Source of the DNA: Sanderia malayensis
Taxonomy: Eukaryota > Cnidaria > Scyphozoa > Semaeostomeae > Pelagiidae
Length of the DNA: 64,000 nt
Reading direction: 5' to 3'
NCBI GenBank assembly: GCA_013076295.1
Contig: RQOL01000024.1
Location: 868,001 to 932,000, forward strand
Position 1 is the stretch's first letter. The number at the start of each line of letters is the position of its first letter. The notes beneath the pieces are model-generated. The model did no database searches, had not been told where the DNA came from, and saw nothing but the letters and a program-made list of their open reading frames with translations. Both the position numbers and the translations under genes were made by a program. Positions 47,101-55,986 of the stretch are shown piece by piece.

Positions 47101-50100
47101 ACATGACGTAATGCTACTGACAGTGTATGGTGTATCGGTTAGGGTTAGGGTTAGGGTAAGGATTAGGCTTAGGGTTAGGGGTAGAGGCCGTAAAGGTTGG
47201 TGTTCAGGCGCAGTTTCATATATAGGTTACTGCGCAGGAGTGTACCTGACGTAATCCTACTGACAGTGTATGGTGTATCGGTTAGGGTTTGGGTTAGGGT
47301 AAGGATTAGGGTTAGTGTTAGATGTAGAGACCGTAAAGGTGGGTGTGCATGCGCAGTGTCATATATAGGATACTGCGCAGGAGTATACATGACGTAGTGC
47401 TACTGACAGTGTATGGTGTAACGGTTAGGGTTAGGGTTAGGGTTAGGATTAGGGTTAAGGTTAGGGTTAGAGACCGTAAAGGTGGGTGTGCATGCGCAGT
47501 GTCATATATAGGATACTGCGCAGGAGTATACATGACGTAGTGCTACTGACAGTGTATGGTGTAACGGTTAGGGCTAGGGTTAGGATTAGGGTTAAGGTTA
47601 GGGGTAGAGGCCGTAACGGTGGGTGTGTATGCGCAGTGTCATATATAGGTTACTGCGCAGGAGTATACATGACGTAATCCTACTGACAGTGTATGGTGTA
47701 TCGGTTAGGGTAAGGATTAGGGTTAGTGTTAGATGTAGAGGCCGTAAAGGTGGGTGTGCATGCGCAGTGTCATATATAGGATACTGCGCAGGAGTATACA
47801 TGACGTAGTGCTACTGACAGTGTATGGTGTAACGGTTAGGGTTAGGGTTAGGATTAGGGTTAAGGTTAGGGTTAGAGGCCGTAAAGGTGGGTGTGCATGC
47901 GCAGTGTCATATATAGGATACTGCGCAGGAGTATACATGACGTATTGCTACTGACAGTGTAGGGTGTAACGGTTAGGGCTAGGGCTAGGATTTGGGTTAG
48001 GGTTAGGGGCCGTAAAGGTGGGTGTGTATGCGCAGTGTCATATATAGGTTAGTGTGCAGGAGTATACATGACGTAATGCTACTGACAGTGTATGGTGTAT
48101 CGGTTAGGGTTAGGGCTAAGGTGCCTTAAAGGTGGGCGTGTATGAGCAGTGGGCTATATAGGCTACTGGACAGGAGCATGCATGATGTAATACTACTGAC
48201 AGTGTCTTGTGTGTCAGTTGGGATTTGGGTTTAGCATTAGGGTTAGGGTTAGGGTTAAGGTTTGGGTTATTTGGGTTATATTGCCCTAAAGGGGGCGTGT
48301 ATGCGCAGTGCCATGTATAGGCTACTGCGCAGGAATTTACATGACGTCATACTACATGACGTCATACTACATGACGTAATATTTCTGCAATAATAGGTTT
48401 CAGCAAATCAATTTTGAATGAAGAGGTGCGCTCAGTTTGAAGATCAAAGATAAAATTCAAATCTTAGCTAAATTAAATGCACATCAACAATTTGAAATCT
48501 GAAGTCAGGATTTTTTGGACCGGGATTACTTTCAATATCCCCTGCTAAAAACAATAATATATACTGATGGTGCATATATATATAATAATTTTAGGGTCCT
48601 ACTATACTTCCGTACAACTTTTCTCTTCCACTTGCAGGCATTCATTTTTATCAACTTGCTCCACGACAAGAAAGCAACTCCTGTGCTCTTGTCGAAATAA
48701 AAATGGCCTTATTTGGGCCTTCTCCATTCTTGCCACGAATACAAGTTAATAACCCATAGATAAGCCAACCAAATATCGTTTTCCCAATGTTTCTAACTGC
48801 ATTGCCACAAACACACAAACAAGATTTTTTCTCGAGAAGGACTCGATTATATTCTGCTGCGCAGCCGTTTGAATTCGTTCCGCTACGCAACAGCAACTAC
48901 GGATAAACACTGGGGCGTTATTGCACAAAGGCCATTTGATAGACTACACCCATTTTTTTTATAAGAAACTCTTTATAAGAAACCATAGGCCCCTATTTTC
49001 AAAACTTATGAAACTTTGGTAGGAGATTTTGTGAGACTGAAAAAAGTTAAGAAACTTTCTATGTTGTTTTAGCGAGAAAAAAATGTTAAAAGCAACTTGC
49101 GCACTTCATTCCCACAGATTTGTGACAAATCTCAACAATGTTTAGAAGCTTGCTGAGAAACTTTTCGTACCATAATTGGGTACGAAACCCTAAGAAACTA
49201 AGAAACCCTGGTACGAAAATTTTGCATAGTTTCTTATAAAAAAATGGATGTATTCCACAAAGAGTTACTTAAAGATTCAATGGCCCAAGTTTGTTGTCAC
49301 TATTCGAATGAAAATCCAGTAAATATGCAAGGTCATCACTTTCCATCAAGAAAATGACCACACTAGTTACTGCGGGATTGTCTACTGCTTGTCTAAATCT
49401 CAAACATTTCGACCAATTTTTCATTTCCTTTCCGTTTCAACTGCACCATCAAGTACATTCTATAAGGCGTGCACACCTTGGCATCTTATGAAGCTGCTTA
49501 CAGTGTCTCCTTGCGAATTATTCTCTGTTTGGAATACACCACCAATCAATACATTGACATTTTTATTCATGTACAATTAATGCATTAATGTTTCACAACA
49601 TAGCATCACTGTTGATGTTTACGATGTGTTATGCGTTTGATCCTATCTTTGTGAATCTCTTTTTCAGGTGATTTTGAAGTTGCATCTCGACTGCTGCCTG
49701 TTTTCGGTCGCAATGTTTCCGTACCTATTGCATGCGGAAAAGTTGCCCGATTCACATTTGATGAATTGTGTAACAAGGTGAATATCTTTCCAACTGATAA
49801 CTGATAATTGTGCATGGTATACCCGTTCGAGCATCAAGGAGAGTGAATTTGTTAGCTGGCATAACTATCTACTTTTCTTTTTACTACGAATTAAGGATGC
49901 TATCACTTGAAATTTCCCTAATTGGGTTAAGCAACTGCCTGATTTGGTACCTAACTGTACCACAGGCAATATTCCATCTGCATTTACCCAGGCTCTTTAC
50001 GAGTCGAGTAAATACCGCATGTTTTTACGCGTTACATCCCTGTAAAGATTTCTTTATAACTTATCACTTGGGCCTTAAATCATGCTTGATTCTCGTTCAC

Positions 50101-51844
50101 CTTAAAAGCTCTATTGAACCTCCTTAATGTACCACCCTTTTGAAACGAGATTTTTAGCTAAGCCTCCTCTCCATTAAACCTTCCTCTGTGTTTAAAAATG
50201 ATTATATCACAAAAGCTCCAAGATATTTTGCAGTTATGGTACAAGAACATATTTCTGAAGCTTGCTTGAGAATTTCCCCCCCCCCCCCCACCTGGTGGAG
50301 CTAATACAGCTCTTACGGTATTCAAGCCAATCCTACATGTTCTACAATGGGATTCCAAGGCTTTGAAGGTACCCAAAGCAGGGAGTTCGTTGTTTTCAAC
50401 GTGGCTTTGTGCTTTGTATATAATTACATTCCTCGTTTTTTCTGTAGCCTCTTGGACCTGCCGACTTCTTGGCTGTATCCAGGGAGTTCGACACCATTAT
50501 GGTCACCGATATTCCACAACTGAATTTGCAAAGAAAAATGGAAACGCGAAGGTTCATTACGCTAATTGATAATCTCTACGACAATGGAGTAAGTATAGTG
50601 CTCAAAAAGTATAGTGCTATAATCATTTTTTGCATATGAGAACCAGTGGATAAAGAACCTTCATGCTAATGTTTCCGCTCAGAGCCATAGAGGAAACACT
50701 AGCCCGAGGCCAGATGCAACATGCTCGCATACCGTGTTTCCTCTAATTAGCGCCCACTCTCTTTCAATCCCCCCCTAATTCGCGCCCACCCTAGAATCAA
50801 AAAGTGTGAACTAATTTTTACATTGTTACAGTGTGAACTCTTTGGTTCAAATAATTTTGCAAAATATTTTTCTAATCTTGCAAAATATTTCATAAGCGCC
50901 CGGCGCTTATTAGAGGAAATATTGTGTGTGGGTTTTCACTGTACTGGCTATTCTTAGTATCCTTAGGCTACGAGCTTTTTGCAAGGGTATAGACATTCAA
51001 CTGCTTCGTATGTCATACCAAGCAGTTGATTGTCTATTCTACTGTTCTTGCAATGAGGCTCTTCATGTGTCGTTCTCCTTTTCCTGTCCATTGCTAATCA
51101 TTCGCTTGTCATTTCATCCAAGGTTCGAGTGGTTATCTCGGCCGAGAAGAAGCATGACGAGCTATTTCTGACGTCACAGCTATCACAAAGAGACCTGGAA
51201 GATAGCAGAATGCTCATGGACGATTTGAAAATCGAAGCCGTACGTTGAGTAGCATCAAAAGCCTTCTGTGTAGTACCATACCATAGCCTCCCTGGTTATA
51301 GAAATGTATGGTCAGGATATACTGAATGTTCAATTGACAATGAAAATAAAACCCCGATGTAACCCAAACACTACCACTAACACTAACGCGAACATCATGG
51401 GGGCTGGGTTATTAGTAATTACTGATTTTGTAGTTATGGTATAGCCCTATAGCCCTGCTACGCAATGCCCAGGTTTCGCCCCTGCGGAGAGGCCACGGCA
51501 GCCAATGCTCAACCAGGTAGCACAGCGGGTTGTTTTTGTTGTTGTGAGCTGTGCTACGATTATTGAGCAAGTCCAGTTAATGGTATACATACAGTTAACC
51601 TTATGCAGTCAAAAGTCTTCTAGCTCTAGAAAGCATTTCAGTGTCCATGTTTTTTGCACCTCGGTTTGATGAAAAACCTTACTTGTTTGTTCTATAGTTT
51701 CTTCTTTTTTCTATTTAGAAAGGCGACAGTTCCAATGCTAGTATATTCACTGCAGAAGAAGAAATCTTTGCTTTCAAAAGAACGATTTCAAGATTAACTG
51801 AAATGCAGTCTGAAGCTTATTGGAATGAAAAAGAAAATAATTAA
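41139..51844 (+). CDS. AFG1L: AFG1-like mitochondrial ATPase (LACE1)
   Basis: Inner-mitochondrial AAA-type ATPase; relatives help degrade unassembled respiratory-chain subunits. Thirteen exons: 41139-41403, 41965-42131, 43636-43693, 43840-43941, 44076-44209, 44997-45096, 45224-45282, 45892-45943, 46433-46537, 49668-49777, 50448-50588, 51123-51239 and 51719-51844. They join to 511 residues; human AFG1L has 481. The N-terminus is Arg-rich with no acidic residue in the first 40, fitting a mitochondrial presequence. Walker A is [12 protein letters not shown], split across exons 3 and 4. Walker B is LLCFDEFQ (exon 5). [20 protein letters not shown] follows, and the C-terminus holds [19 protein letters not shown], all as in the family. 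Two adjacent ATGs are present and I use the first. Introns carry several repeats and the nested antisense MZT2 gene. Confidence 0.95.
42430..42515. repeat. ATTTATTATA-type AT repeat
   Basis: Imperfect array of TGATTTATTATAAT/TTATTATAAC units in AFG1L intron 2, downstream of MZT2. Read on the minus strand it offers several AATAAA words that could serve as MZT2 poly(A) signals. Confidence 0.6.
42732..43160 (-). CDS. MZT2: Mitotic-spindle organizing protein 2 (MOZART2) homologue, nested in AFG1L
   Basis: Small component of the gamma-tubulin ring complex at centrosomes and spindles. The frame is 142 residues, intronless. Residues about 22-68 match the MZT2 core: [20 protein letters not shown], then [20 protein letters not shown], against the human pattern of ELAQAAGGxIDPDVFKILVD and LLKLNVAPLAVFQMLKS. 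The C-terminus keeps the family ending of a short Pro-Lys-Gly segment ([11 protein letters not shown]). The middle is charged and low in hydrophobics. MZT1 shares the fold, but the length and C-terminal tail favour MZT2. The gene lies wholly inside AFG1L intron 2 on the opposite strand. The assignment is by pattern recall, not alignment. Confidence 0.72.
   Translation of the reverse strand: MANSSAEGTPKPSTFPNWACVVQNEIEELISSAGIALDKAVIEQIFALLENGVRPDCIFKMLQEIAKKNLREEKRDKLIDKETRLEKSDSEHGSKSTSNVSILPSKNMGLATQKKRQIMVGNYLKKDSPTLTFPKGLTSPKG
44365..44932. repeat. 31-bp minisatellite, about 18 copies
   Basis: Unit AGCTTCCAGTCTTTCGTTCA followed by AGTCTTTGTCA, varying at a few sites (AGCTT/ATCTT; CAAG/TAAG). 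It fills most of AFG1L intron 5. Because 31 is not a multiple of three, the frame rotates each copy, and no copy contains a + strand stop. Long Ser/Phe/Val-rich open frames therefore arise without coding. Confidence 0.95.
45400..45740. repeat. Degenerate GGGGCGTTTA-type repeat region
   Basis: Intron 7 of AFG1L. Words such as CGATTAAACGTCCGGGGCG, GGGGGCGTTTAAAAGAGG and GGGGGCGTCTATTCGAGGGG occur in both orientations. A related word pattern appears at 37665-37725 in the SV2-like gene. It looks like an old inverted-repeat element similar in style to 9151-9425. Confidence 0.5.
46123..46269. mobile_element. 147-bp MITE with CAGTAAAAACCCGCAT ends (best copy)
   Basis: Starts CAGTAAAAACCCGCATGTAA and ends TTACATGCGGGTTTTTACTG, a near-perfect inverted repeat flanked by TA. 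The interior holds the sub-palindrome CCAAGACAATAGGCTATTG. Relatives are at 5385-5526 and 12846-13001. It lies in AFG1L intron 8. Confidence 0.8.
47045..48375. repeat. Minisatellite, ~131-146 bp unit, with internal TTAGGG motifs
   Basis: About nine units in AFG1L intron 9. Each holds a block of GGGTTAGGGTTAGGG variants, then ATGCGCAGTGTCATATATAG, ACTGCGCAGGAGTATACATG, and ACGTA(A/G)TGCTACTGACAG. ATGCGCAGT and ACTGCGCA form an inverted pair. Unit spacing shrinks from 146 to 131 bp. The array ends with three ACATGACGTMAT words (48338-48380). The Val/Arg-rich open frames across it are not genes. Confidence 0.92.
48946..49251. mobile_element. ~305-bp element with ATAAGAAAC inverted ends
   Basis: Left end CACCCATTTTTTTTATAAG followed by AAAC. 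Right end GTTTCTTATAAAAAAATGG, then ATG. The interior repeats AAGAAACT/AAACTTT words. It lies in AFG1L intron 9. The element at 59636-59805 shares the ends. Confidence 0.6.
50737..50919. mobile_element. ~180-bp element with TTTCCTCTAATTAGCGCC ends
   Basis: Left end TTTCCTCTAATTAGCGCC at 50737-50754. Right end GGCGCTTATTAGAGGAAA at 50902-50919, nearly complementary. It lies in AFG1L intron 11. No ORF is present. Confidence 0.6.
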
Positions 51845-52254
51845 TGATGTGTCTGTATCCAATTTGATAGTTTTTAAAATATTTTTATAAACCCAAATGA
51901 TTTCGTGTATTTTGTGGAAATATGGTCTTATCAAAACTAAATATTAATCATATTGAGCTGCAAATATATTTATACTATACCAGCCAAGAAGATAAAGTTG
52001 TTTCTTTGTTGAGCTTGCTATGCTGTTGTCAATCTCTCCCACCTTTTCAAAATGTTTGCTCAAAGCAGCAAGCGAAACGAAAGCAAACCTTGGTCCCAAG
52101 TCCAACAACACAGCACAGCAAGAGGCAGGCCACGGCGTGCAGTGCAGTGAAGTAATTATGAATGGCCTCTGGTCAGTTGCTTTCTGACCTTGTTTACAAT
52201 TTAGGATGTATTTCGCAGAAGACAAGTTTGACGAAGTAACAGAAGTGTACAAGG
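51845..52254. other. Spacer between AFG1L and MANEA
   Basis: About 410 bp holding the AFG1L 3' UTR and the MANEA 5' UTR and promoter. No strict AATAAA for AFG1L was found. No other gene is seen. Confidence 0.5.
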
Positions 52255-53664
52255 ATGGCATTTCCAATTCGCGTTGTACGACGCTTTCTGGTGAGGGCAG
52301 TAGTAGTAGTTTCATTTCTAATGTCAATATTCATCATAATGTACAGTTATTTGGGCTGGCCTTCGACAACTAGCTTGGGACTATTTGCACGCCCGACGAC
52401 TAGGGCACCAACGAGACCAACCATTGCAGATATAGAGTACATGGTGGGTGAGCCCGTGAGGTCACCTACAACAAGCACCCACCAGGTAGAGATGCAAGAC
52501 ATTGCACGGCGAGATGGTCCAACTAGACAATCTGAAGTGTTGACAATTGAAAAAGAAAGAGCAGCAGAAGTAACAATGGAAGAATCAAGGCTTCCATGCG
52601 CAAATGTGCATATATTTTATTATCCATGGTATGCTAATCCAATGATAGACCAGCACTACTCACATTGGAATCATAATATAATACCACATTGGGATAAGCA
52701 AATTGATAAGTTGTACGATAAGAAACCCCACGTGCCCCCGAATGATATAGGGAGTGATTTTTACCCCCAACTGGGGCCTTATAGCTCTAGAGACCCCGAA
52801 GTAATTAGAGAACATTTTGAAGAGATTTCAAGTGCTGGAATCGGGGTCATCGTGGTGTCGTATTATCCGCCTGGGATGGCAGATGAGAATGGAAAATCAT
52901 GGGATGATATCTACTTGATTTTGCTGGACCAAGCAGCTAGGTTTGACATCAAGGTCACATTTCAAATCGAACCATATAAAAACAGGAATGAAAAAACAGT
53001 CAGAGATGACATTGTCCGCATCACAAACATGTACGGTAGTCATCAAGGCTTCTACAAATACAAGTACAAAAATAACTCAAACATGCCTTTCATATATGTT
53101 TATGACTCGTATCATACACAGCCTGAGGACTGGGCAAGGGTTCTATCAACAGACGGCCTTAATACCATACGAGGCACAAAATACGATGCTGTTGTGATAG
53201 CTTTAGCCGTTGAGTTTGCTCACACAAGATACGTTACTGTTGGAGGTTTTGATGGTCTTTACACATACTTTGCTACTAACGGTTTCACGTTTGGATCAAC
53301 ATGGAAGAATTGGCCAGAACTTGCAAGAGTTTGCCAGGAATCTGATGCTTTGTTTATTCCAAGCGTTGGCCCTGGGTATGTGGACACAAGCATACGGCCG
53401 TGGAATCGGGAAAATACTAGAGAGAGAGCCGGCGGGAAGTATTACAAAAACAGCTGGAAATCAGCTTTAAATATATCTCCGCAAATTATCTCAATAACTT
53501 CATTCAATGAGTGGCACGAGGGGACCCAGATCGAGAAAGCTGTCCCAAAATTGACTGGGACAAGAAAATATTCAGATTACAAACCATTTGATCCTGATTA
53601 TTACTTGAAATTAACAAAAACTCATGTGGATGAGTTTTCACAATGCAAAAAACAGGAGAAGTGA
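52255..53664 (+). CDS. MANEA: Glycoprotein endo-alpha-1,2-mannosidase (GH99)
   Basis: Golgi endomannosidase that removes glucosylated mannose from N-glycans that escaped ER glucosidase trimming. A single exon encodes 469 residues; human MANEA has 462. A basic cytoplasmic tail is followed by a membrane anchor at about residues 12-32 and a Thr/Pro-rich stem (about 45-115). The catalytic domain starts at about 120 with VHIFYYPWYANPMIDQHYSH. Then come PPNDIGSDFYPQLGPYSSRD and GIGVIVVSYYPPG. The signature FNEWHEGTQIE contains E419 and E422, matching the GH99 catalytic acid pair (human E404 and E407). AATAAA at 53794-53799 would give a 3' UTR of about 130-150 nt. The upstream 5' UTR could contain an intron, since the frame begins directly with the anchor. 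Confidence 0.95.
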   Translation: MAFPIRVVRRFLVRAVVVVSFLMSIFIIMYSYLGWPSTTSLGLFARPTTRAPTRPTIADIEYMVGEPVRSPTTSTHQVEMQDIARRDGPTRQSEVLTIEKERAAEVTMEESRLPCANVHIFYYPWYANPMIDQHYSHWNHNIIPHWDKQIDKLYDKKPHVPPNDIGSDFYPQLGPYSSRDPEVIREHFEEISSAGIGVIVVSYYPPGMADENGKSWDDIYLILLDQAARFDIKVTFQIEPYKNRNEKTVRDDIVRITNMYGSHQGFYKYKYKNNSNMPFIYVYDSYHTQPEDWARVLSTDGLNTIRGTKYDAVVIALAVEFAHTRYVTVGGFDGLYTYFATNGFTFGSTWKNWPELARVCQESDALFIPSVGPGYVDTSIRPWNRENTRERAGGKYYKNSWKSALNISPQIISITSFNEWHEGTQIEKAVPKLTGTRKYSDYKPFDPDYYLKLTKTHVDEFSQCKKQEK

Positions 53665-53793
53665 TTGCTTAAGCAAGGAATAGATGCTGAGTTTTTTTAG
53701 ACTCTTGTTCATGGCTTGACGTGCTCCTTGTTTGATTCCTAGAGTACTGTGGCATCACATTGATTTATAATACAGACCAAATTATAAACTTTT

Positions 53794-53799
53794 AATAAA
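53794..53799 (+). terminator. Poly(A) signal of MANEA
   Basis: AATAAA about 130 bp after the stop codon. Confidence 0.65.
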
Positions 53800-54939
53800 G
53801 CATTGTTTTGAATTCAAATTCTTTATAATTGTTGATCTATAGAGGCAAATTTTGATGTAAATTTAAGGAAATTTTTAAACTTAGAGATTTGTTAAGCAAA
53901 TTGAGCTATTATTACAAAAATGGCAGGAAAAGAATTAGATTAGAAGCAGAGGGCTTGAAAACATTTATTTGTGAGTTGATACAAAGAAAAATTTTTGAAG
54001 TATGATGAAGAACAGAAAACAAAGCAGCATCTATAGAATTTCTTATTACAGTGGAACCTGAAACCATAGGAACCTGGGGGTCTAGGGGAGCACACCCCTT
54101 CACTTTATCTAAGCATGAACCATGTCCCCTTTATGGATAAAAATGCCCCTTTTGAGATTAAACACTCCCATTTCCTTGGCTCTTTATATTATCCTTGGGC
54201 TGAATTTACTAAACTATTCACTGATTTTGTTTTTGTTTTGATTTTTATGTCAACAACCCTTTGCGTGTATCAAGTGCAAAGCTTACTATTTGCATAGAAA
54301 GCTCATAAAAGAGTTTTTTTGGTTTATCATGACACTACTCAAGTTAAAAAGATCATGCTCAAACCTTTTTTATTTGATTCATTTATCTATAAAAGTTCAG
54401 CTGAAGCCAAAGAATGAGCTTTAATTTTTCAGTGGGTATGCTTCTCAATTGCCCCCGATATAATATGCCCCACCCCATTCCTGCCGTAGTTCAGAGCTTA
54501 AATCAGATCGTGAAGGGGATTGCGGTATGTTTTTTGCTGAATTTCTTGTTGAATTTCTTGTTTCTCAACCATGTTAGATGTTACAATAAACATTGAAACA
54601 AACAAAGCAATACGATTTTCATATTTCAAGTCATTTTTCAAAAACATCAACATTAATAACAATATATAGACTTCAACGATTTTATTATTCCAACATCAAT
54701 TATCAAAACTTGGCACAAATAATTAGTTCTGTTTAAAAATATCTATAAAATATTTGGTGAAATTGACGTTTATGATCATAATCAAAAACTCTTACATTTG
54801 AATATATGTAATGTATAAATTTGCTTGTTGCCACAATTTGGTTTTTGTAAAAGCACAGCAAATGGTGGCAATCTTGCAAAATAAGTCGTCGATAATCTTT
54901 TATTACTGCGTCATTATTAAATGTTATTTTTACATGCTG

Positions 54940-54949
54940 TTTATTTATT
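54940..54949 (-). terminator. Poly(A) signal of the Mos gene
   Basis: On the minus strand the sequence reads AATAAATAAA, about 70 bp after the Mos stop codon, so two overlapping signals are possible. Confidence 0.55.
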
Positions 54950-55017
54950 TATCTTGTTTCTCTAATTACCATTATCAAATTCGCTACATAAACAAAAATC
55001 TGGAAAAGTTGAGCTGC

Positions 55018-55986
55018 TTACGATCGCCATAGCATCAACGGTTTGTGTTCCGGTTTTTTTCTAGCGTCGTTCCGCAGAATTCGCAACACCGCGGAACCGT
55101 CTGGCCTTTCCGCCGGGTTGGCTTTCCACAGAGCTTCGCACAAATTCACATAAGTCTTGTATTTCTGTCTGAGTTTTTTCGTGATGCTCGGCCTCATGTT
55201 GTACGCGACAACACCGAATATAACAACATACAAGTTCTCCGCTCCGTATGGTTTTTCGCGCGTCAATAATTGCCATAAACAAATGCCCATTGAGTACAGA
55301 TCCGCTTTGCTCGACGGAAAATCGCCCTTGAGAAGTTCCGGCGCGCGGTACGATAGTGTGCCGGTCAAAAACGAGTTGGTTGGCGTTGCTGGCGAACATA
55401 ATCCGTTTTCTGGTAGAATCTTCGAGCAGCCGAAATCTCCGAGTTTGCAAGTGTCCTGACAGGTCACAAGGATATTTGCAGGTTTTAAGTCTAAGTGAAC
55501 AACACGACGTTGGTGTATATAATTCAACGCGCTAGCTATGTCGATTGCGTAGCGCTTTCGTCGCTGATCCGTTATTCGCTCATTCTCATCGACTATGATA
55601 TTCTGTAGGTTCCTATTGCCGGCGTACTCCATGATGATGTAAATGTCGCGGCACGACGCTTCAACGGACGAAACCGCTAGGACGCGAACGATGTTTTTGT
55701 GACGCAGTGATACGACGGATACCTCCGCGATAAAGCTCTCTGCAACGGCGTGCGGGTTTTTACGATTTACGTGTAATTTCTTCACTGCGACCTTTCTGCC
55801 TTTGTAGACCCCTTGGTATACAGAACCAAAGCCACCTGAACCAAGTAATTTCCCCAATGCCAGACTCTTTACGTTGATCTTATTCAAGCTTTGTTGCTGA
55901 TAATTTGGAGAACGATTTCTAGCAAATGAACAACTGGAAAATTGAACAATGTTTAATCCTCGGTCCGCGTCTTCAAGGTAGTTCAT
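55018..55986 (-). CDS. MOS: Mos serine/threonine kinase
   Basis: Germline MAPK kinase kinase that activates MEK-ERK in oocytes and holds meiosis (cytostatic factor). A single exon encodes 322 residues; human MOS has 346. Kinase landmarks: glycine loop LGSGGFGSVYQG (about 48-59), VAVKK with K69, alpha-C E88, HLDLKPAN with D166, DFGCS with D184, and YRAPELLKGDFPSSKADLYS. The Mos-typical features are LRHKNIVRVLAVS, DFGCSK in place of the usual DFGLA/S, and VVAYNMRPS near the C-terminus. All catalytic residues are present. Vertebrate Mos begins with Pro2, which controls stability; here residue 2 is Asn. Cnidarians can have several Mos paralogues, so this may be one of several. Confidence 0.93.
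   Translation of the reverse strand: MNYLEDADRGLNIVQFSSCSFARNRSPNYQQQSLNKINVKSLALGKLLGSGGFGSVYQGVYKGRKVAVKKLHVNRKNPHAVAESFIAEVSVVSLRHKNIVRVLAVSSVEASCRDIYIIMEYAGNRNLQNIIVDENERITDQRRKRYAIDIASALNYIHQRRVVHLDLKPANILVTCQDTCKLGDFGCSKILPENGLCSPATPTNSFLTGTLSYRAPELLKGDFPSSKADLYSMGICLWQLLTREKPYGAENLYVVIFGVVAYNMRPSITKKLRQKYKTYVNLCEALWKANPAERPDGSAVLRILRNDARKKPEHKPLMLWRS

Larger units (their letters stand above)
53665..55017. other. Spacer between convergent MANEA and Mos
   Basis: AT-rich, containing the two 3' UTRs. No coding region is supported. The reading frames here are short and of random composition. Confidence 0.55.

Noticed and set aside
47054..47954. Series of 60-70 codon frames rich in VRVRVR or TLTLIL on both strands
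   Set aside because: They repeat with the minisatellite unit and are translations of TTAGGG blocks.
47045..48375. Possible telomere or chromosome end
   Set aside because: TTAGGG tracts are short, degenerate, embedded in a larger unit and flanked on both sides by AFG1L exons.
55018..55986. Raf- or tyrosine-kinase-like assignment for the minus-strand kinase
   Set aside because: HLDLKPAN with DFGCS and the VVAYNMRPS segment match Mos, not Raf or tyrosine kinases.
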